From assembly GCA_963666995.1 (NCBI GenBank), contig OY762941.1:3286001-3350000 (forward strand): a stretch of DNA of 64,000 bases, given 5' to 3'. How positions within the stretch are numbered: the first letter of the stretch is position 1; every line of letters begins with the position of its first letter. This DNA comes from Syntrophobacter sp963666995 (lineage in GTDB: Bacteria; Desulfobacterota; Syntrophobacteria; Syntrophobacterales; Syntrophobacteraceae). A program made the translations under genes and the position numbers. A model generated the notes under the pieces. The model had not been told where the DNA came from. It did not search any database and was given only the letters and a program-made list of their open reading frames with translations. Positions 14,535-22,254 of this stretch are shown here, piece after piece.

Positions 14535-14592
14535 GGTCGCGGAAATTATAGGGAAAGCAAAACTACATTCTTTTGCGGGGGAGATGCATGCT

Positions 14593-15393
14593 ATGAGTTT
14601 GATTCGTATTGACGAGACGAAGTGCAGGCGGGATGGGGTCTGTGCTGCTGTGTGCCCGGCGAGATTGATCGCGCGTCGGGGGGGGGAAGCATTCCCCGAG
14701 CCGGTACCCGGCGCTGAAGAGCTTTGCATCGCTTGCGGGCACTGCGTGGCGGCATGCCCGACCGGGGCACTGTCCAACCGGAAAGTGCCTCTGGAGGACT
14801 GCCCTCCGATTCGTAGGGACCTGCAGGTGAACTCTGAAGGCCTGGAGCAGTTTCTGAAGACACGCCGTTCAACCCGTGTTTTCAAAGAAAGGCCGGTGCC
14901 CCGCGATATCCTGGATCGGGTTATCGATTCGGCCAGGTGGGCTCCGTCGGCCGTCAACATTCAGCCCGTTCGCTGGACGGTTGTGGGGGAACCCGGGGGT
15001 GTGAAACACCTGGCCGGTTTGTCGGTCGAGTGGATGCGAAGTGAGCATTGGAGTTATGGTCAAAGCTTTGTCGCAGCCTGGGATCGGGGTGAGGACAGGG
15101 TCTTGAGGAGTGCTCCCCATCTTGTCGTCGCCTCCGCATCTACCGGGAACCCCTGGTCTCAGTGCGATTGCTCCATCGCTCTCACCTACCTCGAACTCGC
15201 CGCGCAGGCCAACGGGCTCGGCACATGCTGGGCCGGTCTCTTCGTGCGGGCTGCCGAGAATAGCGCTTCCATAAGGGAGTTGCTCGCTGTGGCCGAGGGC
15301 GACAAAGTCTACGGGGCGGTAATGCTCGGCTATCCAAAGTGGAGGTATCAGCGTATTCCAAATCGAAACGAGGCCAAAATCACTTGGGTTTGA
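14593..15393 (+). CDS. Ferredoxin-nitroreductase fusion flavoprotein
   Basis: 266 residues from ATG 14593; GGGGGAG abuts an earlier ATG (14584) but gives nine-base spacing here. Residues about 1-60 form a two-cluster ferredoxin (CRRDGVCAAVCP and CIACGHCVAACP). Residues about 80-265 are an FMN nitroreductase domain: RRSTRVFKERPV, SARWAPSAVNIQPVRW, AAQANGLGTCWAG, MLGYPKWRYQRIPNR. Such fusions let reduced ferredoxin feed the flavin. Reduction of aromatic nitro groups or activated double bonds is inferred. It follows the thioesterase after 58 bases, probably in the same transcript. Confidence 0.9.
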   Translation: MSLIRIDETKCRRDGVCAAVCPARLIARRGGEAFPEPVPGAEELCIACGHCVAACPTGALSNRKVPLEDCPPIRRDLQVNSEGLEQFLKTRRSTRVFKERPVPRDILDRVIDSARWAPSAVNIQPVRWTVVGEPGGVKHLAGLSVEWMRSEHWSYGQSFVAAWDRGEDRVLRSAPHLVVASASTGNPWSQCDCSIALTYLELAAQANGLGTCWAGLFVRAAENSASIRELLAVAEGDKVYGAVMLGYPKWRYQRIPNRNEAKITWV

Positions 15394-15492
15394 CGGGGGT
15401 GTTTGGGGCAAGGGGAGGGGGAAGAAATCGCAAAAATCACGTTGCATTCAACGGCTGTTCCAACGAACAGAACTTCATTGGGGAGGAAAGAC

Positions 15493-16608
15493 ATGCCGAC
15501 GCTTTTTGAAACTACAACGATCAAGAGTATGACCTTACCGAACCGGTTCATCCGTTCGGCTACATGGGAAGGGATGGCAGGGGACAGCGGGTCATGCCCT
15601 CAAAGGCTTGCCGATTTCATGGTCCAACTCGCAAAAGGTGGAGTGGGACTGATCGTCACAAGCCATGCTTACGTGAGCAAGGAAGGACAGGCTGGACCCG
15701 GGCAACTCGGCATTCACAATTCCGAACTCGTTCCGGCACTGGCCGGCATGGTCGATTCGGTGCATAAGGCAGGTGGGAAAATCGCCGTGCAGCTAGCTCA
15801 TGCGGGATGCCATGCCGAATCGGAACTCACCGGGCAGATGCCTCTGGGTCCGTCGCTCGTGGAAGGAAAGGACCGGCCGGTTTGCCGTCCGATGATCTCC
15901 GATGATTTTCAAAAGGTCGTAGAAGCATTCGGTAAAGCGGCGGTCCGAGCCCGGGAGGCGAAGTTCGATGCGGTTCAAATCCATGCCGCTCACGGATTTT
16001 TGCTGAGCCAGTTTCTTTCGCCGTTCTATAACAGGAGAAATGATGAATACGGCGGAAACATACAGAACCGGGCAAGACTGCTTCTGCAGGTTTTTCAGAG
16101 CATCCGGGATGGAGTCGGAGAAGAGTTCCCCGTAATGGTCAAAATGAACTCGGAGGATTTTGTCGCCGGGGGACTTACCGTGCCGGAAATGCTGGAAGTT
16201 GCGTCGATGCTGGAGAGCGCCGGGGTTGATGCCGTTGAGCTGAGCGGTGGGACGAGATATTCGGGTGATTATGTTCCGGTGAGACCGGGTAAGCCCGGTT
16301 CCGAGGAGAGGGAGGTTTACTACCGGGAGGCGGCCGGAAGATTCAAGGCGAGCATCGGGGTTCCGCTCATGCTCGTTGGTGGGATTCGCTCTTATGGTGT
16401 AGCGGAACGTATCATAACCGAAGGAATCGCAGACTATATTTCCCTGTCTCGCCCGTTGATCCGGGAGCCCAACCTTGTCAATCGCTGGAAGTCGGGAGAT
16501 ACGGGAAAAGCGACGTGCCTGTCGGATAATCTTTGTTTTGAGCCGGCAAGGTCGGGCGAGGGCCTGTACTGCGTCGTTGAGAAGCGGCTCAGAGATAAAA
16601 GGCGTTAA
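15493..16608 (+). CDS. Old Yellow Enzyme-family NADH:flavin oxidoreductase
   Basis: 371 residues from ATG 15493, with GGGAGGAAAG upstream. The OYE barrel is complete: TTIKSMTLPNRFIRSATWEG at the start, IAVQLAHAGCHAE, VQIHAAHGFLLSQFLSPFYN with the catalytic His pair, MVKMNSEDF, and LMLVGGIRS for FMN phosphate. The short C-terminus has only CLSDNLC, not the full cluster motif and second flavin domain of 2,4-dienoyl-CoA reductase, so this is the single-domain form. It reduces enones or enoyl thioesters with NAD(P)H. The last gene of the MarR-linked series, 99 bases after the nitroreductase. Confidence 0.9.
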   Translation: MPTLFETTTIKSMTLPNRFIRSATWEGMAGDSGSCPQRLADFMVQLAKGGVGLIVTSHAYVSKEGQAGPGQLGIHNSELVPALAGMVDSVHKAGGKIAVQLAHAGCHAESELTGQMPLGPSLVEGKDRPVCRPMISDDFQKVVEAFGKAAVRAREAKFDAVQIHAAHGFLLSQFLSPFYNRRNDEYGGNIQNRARLLLQVFQSIRDGVGEEFPVMVKMNSEDFVAGGLTVPEMLEVASMLESAGVDAVELSGGTRYSGDYVPVRPGKPGSEEREVYYREAAGRFKASIGVPLMLVGGIRSYGVAERIITEGIADYISLSRPLIREPNLVNRWKSGDTGKATCLSDNLCFEPARSGEGLYCVVEKRLRDKRR

Positions 16609-16616
16609 AAAGGGTC

Positions 16617-16641
16617 GGGAGAGGCTGGGCCGGCCTCTCCC
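16617..16641 (+). terminator. Hairpin after the OYE gene, possible terminator
   Basis: Nine-base stem GGGAGAGGC / GCCTCTCCC with a seven-base loop, 8 bases after the stop at 16608. No T-run follows, so intrinsic termination is doubtful. The transporter gene ending at 16841 converges on it. Confidence 0.4.
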
Positions 16642-16840
16642 TCATGGCACTTGGGTTGACCGTTGGTTGGGTATTGCTCGTCGATGAAGACCTGGTCGGG
16701 GTCGCCATCACTTTCTATGTAAAAGCAGCGAGCGTAGAGCTGCCGGTGGAGCCGGATTCATTTTTGCGGGCGGATGGCCTGAGGAGGAGCGCCATCCACC
16801 CGTATCGATCGAGCCTTTGCGAAATGTCGCGGTCTCCCTT

Positions 16841-18133
16841 TTATTTAGGGGATACGGCCGCTGTATCCACAGGCGGGGCAACCGCTGAGCGCTTCAACTG
16901 GGGCCGGGGAATGTGCATGAGCATGAGCGCTCCCAGTGCAGCTATAAATCCCAGTGCGGCTGCTCCGTAAAATGTGGCGGCCCAGCCTGCGGCCAGGATT
17001 ATAAATGAACTGATCCATCCACCGACAATACCTCCCACTCCTTTCGCGCTATACACGAAGCCGTAGTTGGTAGCCAGATAGGTCGTACCGAAACGGTCCG
17101 CGGTGATCGGAGGGAAGAAAGCGAAGATGGGTCCAAAACTGAACATGGCGATAAAAAGCAGCACGATGAACATTACGGGGTTGTGCCCCAGGATCGGCAG
17201 CAGCGTGACGGATACGGCGCAGATCACAAAGTCGATGATCATCGCTCTCTCACGCCCGAGCTTATCCGATAGAGCACCCCATACGACACGGCCCAGGCCG
17301 TTGCCGATGCTGTTGAAAGTGATGGCAAGAACGACGATGTTCGCGCTCAGGCCCAATTCCTTTGCAAAGGGTTTGGTCTGAGCGGTCACGAGCAGGTATC
17401 CCGAGGCCATGGCTATAAAAATTACATATATCAGGTAAAACTGCGGCCTCTTCAACATTTCCAGGGGAGTGAACCCCTTTGCCGCATCGGCTCTTGCCGC
17501 GGCTGCCGCCGGTGTTGCCCCGGTCGTCTCGACATGTGGTGGAAAACGTAAGATCTGGGCCACGATGAGGAGAATCACACCGAAACCTATCCCTGTGTAC
17601 ATAAAGGCGGAACTGTACCCTCGTGCCGACAGGAGATATCCGATCAGCGGAATAAAAGGCGCCGCTCCCGAACCGAATCCGGCGGCCATCACGCCCGAAG
17701 CCAGCCCTCTTCTTTGAGGAAACCACCTGAGGGCCGTGGCGATGCCGCCGGTATAGATGAAGCTGGCTCCCAGTCCTGCAAGGCTATAAAAAAAGTACAG
17801 GCCGTACAGGGATTTGACAACCCCTAGTGCCGACCAGCCGATTCCAATGCAAAAAGCCGCAATGGTAAAAAAGAGTCTCGTGCCGAACTTGTCCAGCAGG
17901 TACCCTGTTAATGGAGCACCGTAAGTCATGAACAGGATGAACAGGGTGAATGCGAGTTGAACAACCGGCAGGGACCACTTGAAGGTTTCCGTTAGAGGTG
18001 GTACGAACAACGTCCAGGCATATTGGCAGCTCGATATCATCATCATGCCAACAAGCCCGGCCACCAACTGAACCCATGGATTGCCGATAATGGGCCCCAG
18101 TTGTTTTGGATTTGAAGTGTCTTGAATACTCAT
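16841..18133 (-). CDS. OFA-family MFS transporter (oxalate/formate antiporter type)
   Basis: 430 residues with about 12 transmembrane segments. OFA features: WTLFVPPLTETFKWSLPVVQ in the first loop, LDKFGTRLFF (loop 2-3), YTGGIATALRWFPQRRGLASG, and the second-half repeat WGALSDKLGRERAM. OFA members exchange small carboxylates such as oxalate, formate or acetate. It is the last gene of the minus-strand pyruvate:ferredoxin oxidoreductase cluster, 81 bases after porB, so import or export of pyruvate or a related monocarboxylate is a fair inference. The Ala/Thr-rich loop between halves is typical. Confidence 0.85.
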   Translation of the reverse strand: MSIQDTSNPKQLGPIIGNPWVQLVAGLVGMMMISSCQYAWTLFVPPLTETFKWSLPVVQLAFTLFILFMTYGAPLTGYLLDKFGTRLFFTIAAFCIGIGWSALGVVKSLYGLYFFYSLAGLGASFIYTGGIATALRWFPQRRGLASGVMAAGFGSGAAPFIPLIGYLLSARGYSSAFMYTGIGFGVILLIVAQILRFPPHVETTGATPAAAAARADAAKGFTPLEMLKRPQFYLIYVIFIAMASGYLLVTAQTKPFAKELGLSANIVVLAITFNSIGNGLGRVVWGALSDKLGRERAMIIDFVICAVSVTLLPILGHNPVMFIVLLFIAMFSFGPIFAFFPPITADRFGTTYLATNYGFVYSAKGVGGIVGGWISSFIILAAGWAATFYGAAALGFIAALGALMLMHIPRPQLKRSAVAPPVDTAAVSPK

Positions 18134-18214
18134 GTTTCACTCCATTCCGGGGTAATGATGCAGGCGCAGGGTCCCGCGGGACCCTGCACCATATGTCTTG
18201 AGTTGCCGCAGGTT

Positions 18215-19195
18215 CTACGTTGTGGCAGGAGCTGCTTCCACAGGTTTTGCGGTAGCCTGGACATTCCGGATTTTTTCATCCACGAAAGCCTGCATCTTGG
18301 CAATGTGTTCCGGTTTGAGATGGCGGAAGCGGTTCTGAAGCTTCATGTACTCGCCTACCGGTTTGTATTTCTTCGGGATATGCGTGTACTTGTATTCACC
18401 GTTCTCCCACTCGTAGAGGGACCACATGCCGGTCTCGACGGCCAGCTTGCCCATTTCCATGGTGAGCTTCTCGTCGAATCCCCACCCTTTTGGACATGGA
18501 GCGAGCATATGGAGGAAGGTCGGGGCCGGCTGGCTGAGGGCCTTTCTCACCTTGTTCATGAGATCGAGGGGATAACCCACGTTAGTGGTCGCCACATACT
18601 TCACCAGGGGATGCCCGCCGATGACCAACTGAGGCGGGTTCTTCGGGAACAGGACGTTCGCTTCGGGGATCACCTTGCCGGGAGGCGTGAAGGTGGTGTT
18701 GGCGCCGTAGGGTGTCGTCGGTGAGATCTGGATCCCGGTGTTGGCATAAGATTCATTGTCATAGCAGATAAAGAGCACCTTGTGGCCGCGGTACAACATC
18801 CCGGACATCGCCTGAAGACCTATGTCCACGGAGCCGCCGTCGCCGGCCATGACGATGATGTTGGGGAATGTCCCCTGATATTTGCCCTTGCGCATCAGGA
18901 TCTTGGTGGCAGCCTCGATGCCGGATGCCACGGCTCCGCCGTTCGTGATCTGGGCGTGGATCCATGAGACGGCATAGGGGGTGCAAAGGTAGCTTGCGTT
19001 GGCGACATACATACAGCCCGTGGGGCCGATGAAGATCGTTTCCTTCCCAGCAGCCTTGGCGACCAGCCGATAGTTCAGTGCAGGACCGCAGCCGGCGCAG
19101 GTACGGTGCCCGGGCACGTACATTTCCTCCCTCGGAGCGCCGCGGAAGGATTTGATCGGTTCATAAGTCTGAAACTTATAATCGAATGCTTCCAT
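18215..19195 (-). CDS. porB: Pyruvate:ferredoxin oxidoreductase, beta subunit
   Basis: 326 residues. The thiamine diphosphate subunit: GDGGSVDIGLQAMSG with downstream CYDNESYANTGIQ, the Mg-ThDP motif of this family. CAGCGPAL near the start, PTGCMY and CPKGWGF supply the cysteines of its own [4Fe-4S] cluster. It decarboxylates pyruvate to acetyl-CoA with ferredoxin as acceptor, or the reverse. It comes 32 bases after porA and ends the C-D-A-B order of four-subunit enzymes. The Ala/Pro-rich tail (KPVEAAPATT) is an unimportant extension. Related 2-oxoisovalerate enzymes are the main alternative. Confidence 0.92.
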   Translation of the reverse strand: MEAFDYKFQTYEPIKSFRGAPREEMYVPGHRTCAGCGPALNYRLVAKAAGKETIFIGPTGCMYVANASYLCTPYAVSWIHAQITNGGAVASGIEAATKILMRKGKYQGTFPNIIVMAGDGGSVDIGLQAMSGMLYRGHKVLFICYDNESYANTGIQISPTTPYGANTTFTPPGKVIPEANVLFPKNPPQLVIGGHPLVKYVATTNVGYPLDLMNKVRKALSQPAPTFLHMLAPCPKGWGFDEKLTMEMGKLAVETGMWSLYEWENGEYKYTHIPKKYKPVGEYMKLQNRFRHLKPEHIAKMQAFVDEKIRNVQATAKPVEAAPATT

Positions 19196-19227
19196 TAATA
19201 GCCCTCCATGACTATTTGATTGGATGA

Positions 19228-20415
19228 TTATTCGTCGAATCCTATCCAGCGGACGTACTTGTCGACTCTCTTGTCCTTGACGATCTGCGTCAGCACCTTG
19301 GCCATGTAATTGAAGTCGTCGGGGAAGATGGTTTCCCCGCCAAGACCGGCCATGAAGGAGGTAACGAGAGGTCTGTCGTCCAGATCGTAGAGAGAAGCGC
19401 GAAGCTCATGAATCAGGTTGCCGCCTCTCATTGCTCCACCGTAGGAGGTGCTCGTCTCTACCGCGCCTACGGCCTTTACATGGGCCAGTGCTTCCGCAAT
19501 CTGCGTGGTAGGCCACGGACGGACCCAGCGAAGGCGGGCCATGCCTGCCTTTACGCCGCTTTTGCGCAGTGCGTCCACCGTCTTGCGGCAGGTATTGGCA
19601 TGGGCTCCCTGGATGAAGAAAGCGATTTCGGCGTCTTCCAGCTTGTACTTCTCGAGGAACGGATCGTATTTGCGGCCGAAGATGCGATTGAAATCGTCGG
19701 TCGCTTCCGCGATGACCTTGGGAACTTCCAGGAAAGTCGCGGCCCTTTGTGCATCCATGGGTGCGCCCTGGTCAGGCCTGATCTGCGGGCCGTGGGACAC
19801 GGGGCAAGCCGTGCTCAAGGGATGAGGAGCGCTGTACGGAGGAAGGAATTCCTTCACCTGCGCCATGTCGGGCAAAATCACCTTGTCGGGAATGTGTGAC
19901 AGAAAATAACCGTCCTGGCATACGAACTGGGGAAGCATCACGCGGGGATCTTCACCGATCCGGTACGCCATCAGGGTGTTGTCGAAAATTTCCTGGGGGC
20001 TGCAGGCCCAGCCCATCAGCCAACCCTGGTCTCTTGCCGACATACAGTCCGTATGCTCGGAACCGAAATCGCCGGGAGGATCCAGGGTACGGTCTGCGAT
20101 CGACATCTGCAAAGGATACCTGCCGCCCGCAACCGGGCTGTACAGTTCAAAAGCGTAGGTCACGCCGACTCCGGAACTTCCTGTAAAGGCGCGGGCGCCG
20201 GCCGCCGAAGCGCCAAGCACAACGGACACCTGGGCATGCTCGCCTTCGCCGTGTACGAATTCCGCATCCAGCTCACCGTTTGCGACCATCTTAGCGAGTT
20301 CCATCATGATCGCGGTGTAGGGGCGGATCGGATACGAACAGATCACTTCTACTTGTGCAGCCTTTGCACCTTGCGCTGCAGCAGAACATCCGGTTAACAG
20401 TCTCTCCTGAGCCAT
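19228..20415 (-). CDS. porA: Pyruvate:ferredoxin oxidoreductase, alpha subunit
   Basis: 395 residues. It contains the domain I and II parts that bind pyruvate and interact with ThDP: EVICSYPIRPYTAIMMELAK, FVHGEGEHAQVSVVLGASAAGAR with TGSSGVGVTYAFELYSP, and later VGAVETSTSYGGAMRGG. It pairs with PorB to form the active site. The gene lies between porD (18-base gap) and porB in a tight minus-strand operon. Confidence 0.92.
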   Translation of the reverse strand: MAQERLLTGCSAAAQGAKAAQVEVICSYPIRPYTAIMMELAKMVANGELDAEFVHGEGEHAQVSVVLGASAAGARAFTGSSGVGVTYAFELYSPVAGGRYPLQMSIADRTLDPPGDFGSEHTDCMSARDQGWLMGWACSPQEIFDNTLMAYRIGEDPRVMLPQFVCQDGYFLSHIPDKVILPDMAQVKEFLPPYSAPHPLSTACPVSHGPQIRPDQGAPMDAQRAATFLEVPKVIAEATDDFNRIFGRKYDPFLEKYKLEDAEIAFFIQGAHANTCRKTVDALRKSGVKAGMARLRWVRPWPTTQIAEALAHVKAVGAVETSTSYGGAMRGGNLIHELRASLYDLDDRPLVTSFMAGLGGETIFPDDFNYMAKVLTQIVKDKRVDKYVRWIGFDE

Positions 20416-20433
20416 GTTATCTACTCCTCCTCT

Positions 20434-20787
20434 CTAGAAGGGTTTTTCCAAACGGTGGACGCCATCCGGAAAATCAAGTTCCGGCGCGGCACTGAGGGCA
20501 TCTGCCGGGCACTGATGGATACAAATCTGGCAGCCCTTGCAGAACTTCCAGTTCCATTCCATCTGGTCTTCCTTTTCATTGTACGACCAGCAGGCATCCG
20601 GACAGGCGATGTAGCAGGTCAGGCAGCGCGTGCATTTCTCGTTATCGATGACAGGGCGGACGATTCGCCAGTTGGACGTAATGAAAAGGTCTTGCGTGAC
20701 TACCGGAGCGGGTGTTATGGCCCCGAACGGCACCGATCTTTCTTGAGGGACAGTTATCGTTCCGAATTCAGGAAGCTTCTTTGACAT
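20434..20787 (-). CDS. porD: Pyruvate:ferredoxin oxidoreductase, delta (ferredoxin) subunit
   Basis: 117 residues. Two [4Fe-4S] motifs: CTRCLTCYIACPDAC and CKGCQICIHQCPADAL. A short N-terminal arm precedes them, the normal PorD layout. It moves electrons from PorB to external ferredoxin. It sits between porC and porA. Confidence 0.92.
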   Translation of the reverse strand: MSKKLPEFGTITVPQERSVPFGAITPAPVVTQDLFITSNWRIVRPVIDNEKCTRCLTCYIACPDACWSYNEKEDQMEWNWKFCKGCQICIHQCPADALSAAPELDFPDGVHRLEKPF

Positions 20788-20829
20788 GGTATTCTCCTTA
20801 TCTTTTGTTCCATCCGGTTCTCTGGTCTA

Positions 20830-21468
20830 TCAACCGCCCCAGGAGTATTCGGCGCGGGCTTTACGAAACTTTTGCAGCTTCACTTCGCTGTAACCCTTTT
20901 CCATGCCCGATACGTCCTTGACGACCTTGGCAAGGTTTTCTTTCGTAATCATGCCGGATACCCTGGCCATCGCACCGACTATCGGGGCCGCGATTCCGGC
21001 TCCCACGCCGACCGCGTCACTGCCGCCTTCAGAACCGGAGAAATCAACGGTCTTGACTCCCGAGATGCCTTCGGCATCCACGACGGCGATCGCACCGAGG
21101 ATGTCGGCATTCGGAATGAACTGAAGCATGTAGTCGATGGTCCGGCTGGTATTGATGATGAGAAGCCCGCCCTCCTGCATCCCTCTCAGGATGTTGATCC
21201 CCTTTACGATCGTGGGCTCGGCGATGATGACCACTTCGGGATGATCGTTCGTGTACACGTACTTGTGCTCGATCTCTTCATCGCTGATGCGGACGTACTT
21301 GCGGGTGGTGACGAGCACGCGGTCCGGCAGGTCTTCGTAATTGTCGAACGCCTGGACGTGCTTGCCGCCCATTTCGGCCGCCGAAGCGATTGCGCTTGCG
21401 ATATCGCGGCCCTCTTTATCCATGGTCACACCACGGGTCCAAACGGTTATTTCATGAATCTTCGCCAT
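20830..21468 (-). CDS. porC: Pyruvate:ferredoxin oxidoreductase, gamma subunit
   Basis: 212 residues from ATG 21468, with GGGAGG five bases upstream; a GTG two codons earlier is rejected. The domain III fold shows as EITVWTRGVTMDKEGRDIAS (a variant of the common RwHGRGGQG opening), then VLIIAEP-type strands and GVGAGIAAPIVGAMAR near the end. It heads porC-D-A-B. Only 75 bases separate it from the regulator gene upstream, so transcription may come from the AAA/GntR promoter or from this short gap. Confidence 0.88.
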   Translation of the reverse strand: MAKIHEITVWTRGVTMDKEGRDIASAIASAAEMGGKHVQAFDNYEDLPDRVLVTTRKYVRISDEEIEHKYVYTNDHPEVVIIAEPTIVKGINILRGMQEGGLLIINTSRTIDYMLQFIPNADILGAIAVVDAEGISGVKTVDFSGSEGGSDAVGVGAGIAAPIVGAMARVSGMITKENLAKVVKDVSGMEKGYSEVKLQKFRKARAEYSWGG

Positions 21469-21543
21469 ACACACCTCCCAGATGTCTGATGAGCAAAACC
21501 GGTTGCAATAAATAAAGTGAACGCCTCTACCTTGCAGATGCAG

Positions 21544-22254
21544 TTACCTGCACTTTCCACCTCCCTTCTTTCCCTTGAATAAGAGATGTTCAATCTCACT
21601 CAGATGAGCGAGCATCGACTTCCGAGCTTCCGCGCAATCTTCCCTTCTTATGGCGTCAAGGATCTGGTGATGGCCCTTGACCGATTTTTCAGCGCGAATG
21701 CTGTTTTGAAGCATGTTCTCACGGGTGCCGACCAGCAGATCGACCACCGCGTGGAGAAGGCGGCCAAGAACCCGGTTCCGCGCCACCCGGGCGAGCGTCA
21801 GATGAAACTGCGTATCGGTCTTGACCGTGTTCTTCCCGCTCGCAAGGTCTTCTTCATGTCTCTTCAGGATCTCTTCCAGCTCCGCGATGTCTTCGCTGGT
21901 TGCGTACCCGGCCGCAAGTTGAGCGATGGACGGCTCGATGATCTTGCGGATGTAAAAGATGTCGATAAGATCGTCTTTCTCGTTGAAAAGACCTGACGCA
22001 AGGGGCTGCATCCCCACCTCTTCACTCGATACGAGTACGTAGGTGCCGTTGCCCTGCTTGCTCTCAACCAGCCCCATCGATTCCAGGGAACGAATGGCCT
22101 CACGAACCGTCGTTCTGGAAACCTTGAAGGTATCGGTCAATTCCCGTTCCGCCGGGAGCTGCCCACCCTTCTTCAGTTTTCCCTTTTTGATCAGGTTGAC
22201 TATCTGCCTGACGACGTCCTCGGACGCCCTCTGTTTCTTGACTGCCTTCAGCAT
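21544..22254 (-). CDS. GntR-family regulator, FadR subfamily
   Basis: 236 residues from ATG 22254, with GAAAGGAA upstream. Winged helix: LKKGGQLPAERELTDTFKVS, then TTVREAIRSLESMGLVESK, then GNGTYVLV. The C-terminal FCD domain is helical, with DTQFHLTLARVARN and the His of VKGHHQILDAI as probable metal ligands. The start overlaps the end of the AAA gene by 7 bases, indicating translational coupling. Regulators of this kind (PdhR, LldR, GlcC) sense pyruvate, lactate or glycolate, so pyruvate control of the adjacent por genes is a reasonable inference. Confidence 0.9.
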   Translation of the reverse strand: MLKAVKKQRASEDVVRQIVNLIKKGKLKKGGQLPAERELTDTFKVSRTTVREAIRSLESMGLVESKQGNGTYVLVSSEEVGMQPLASGLFNEKDDLIDIFYIRKIIEPSIAQLAAGYATSEDIAELEEILKRHEEDLASGKNTVKTDTQFHLTLARVARNRVLGRLLHAVVDLLVGTRENMLQNSIRAEKSVKGHHQILDAIRREDCAEARKSMLAHLSEIEHLLFKGKKGGGKCR

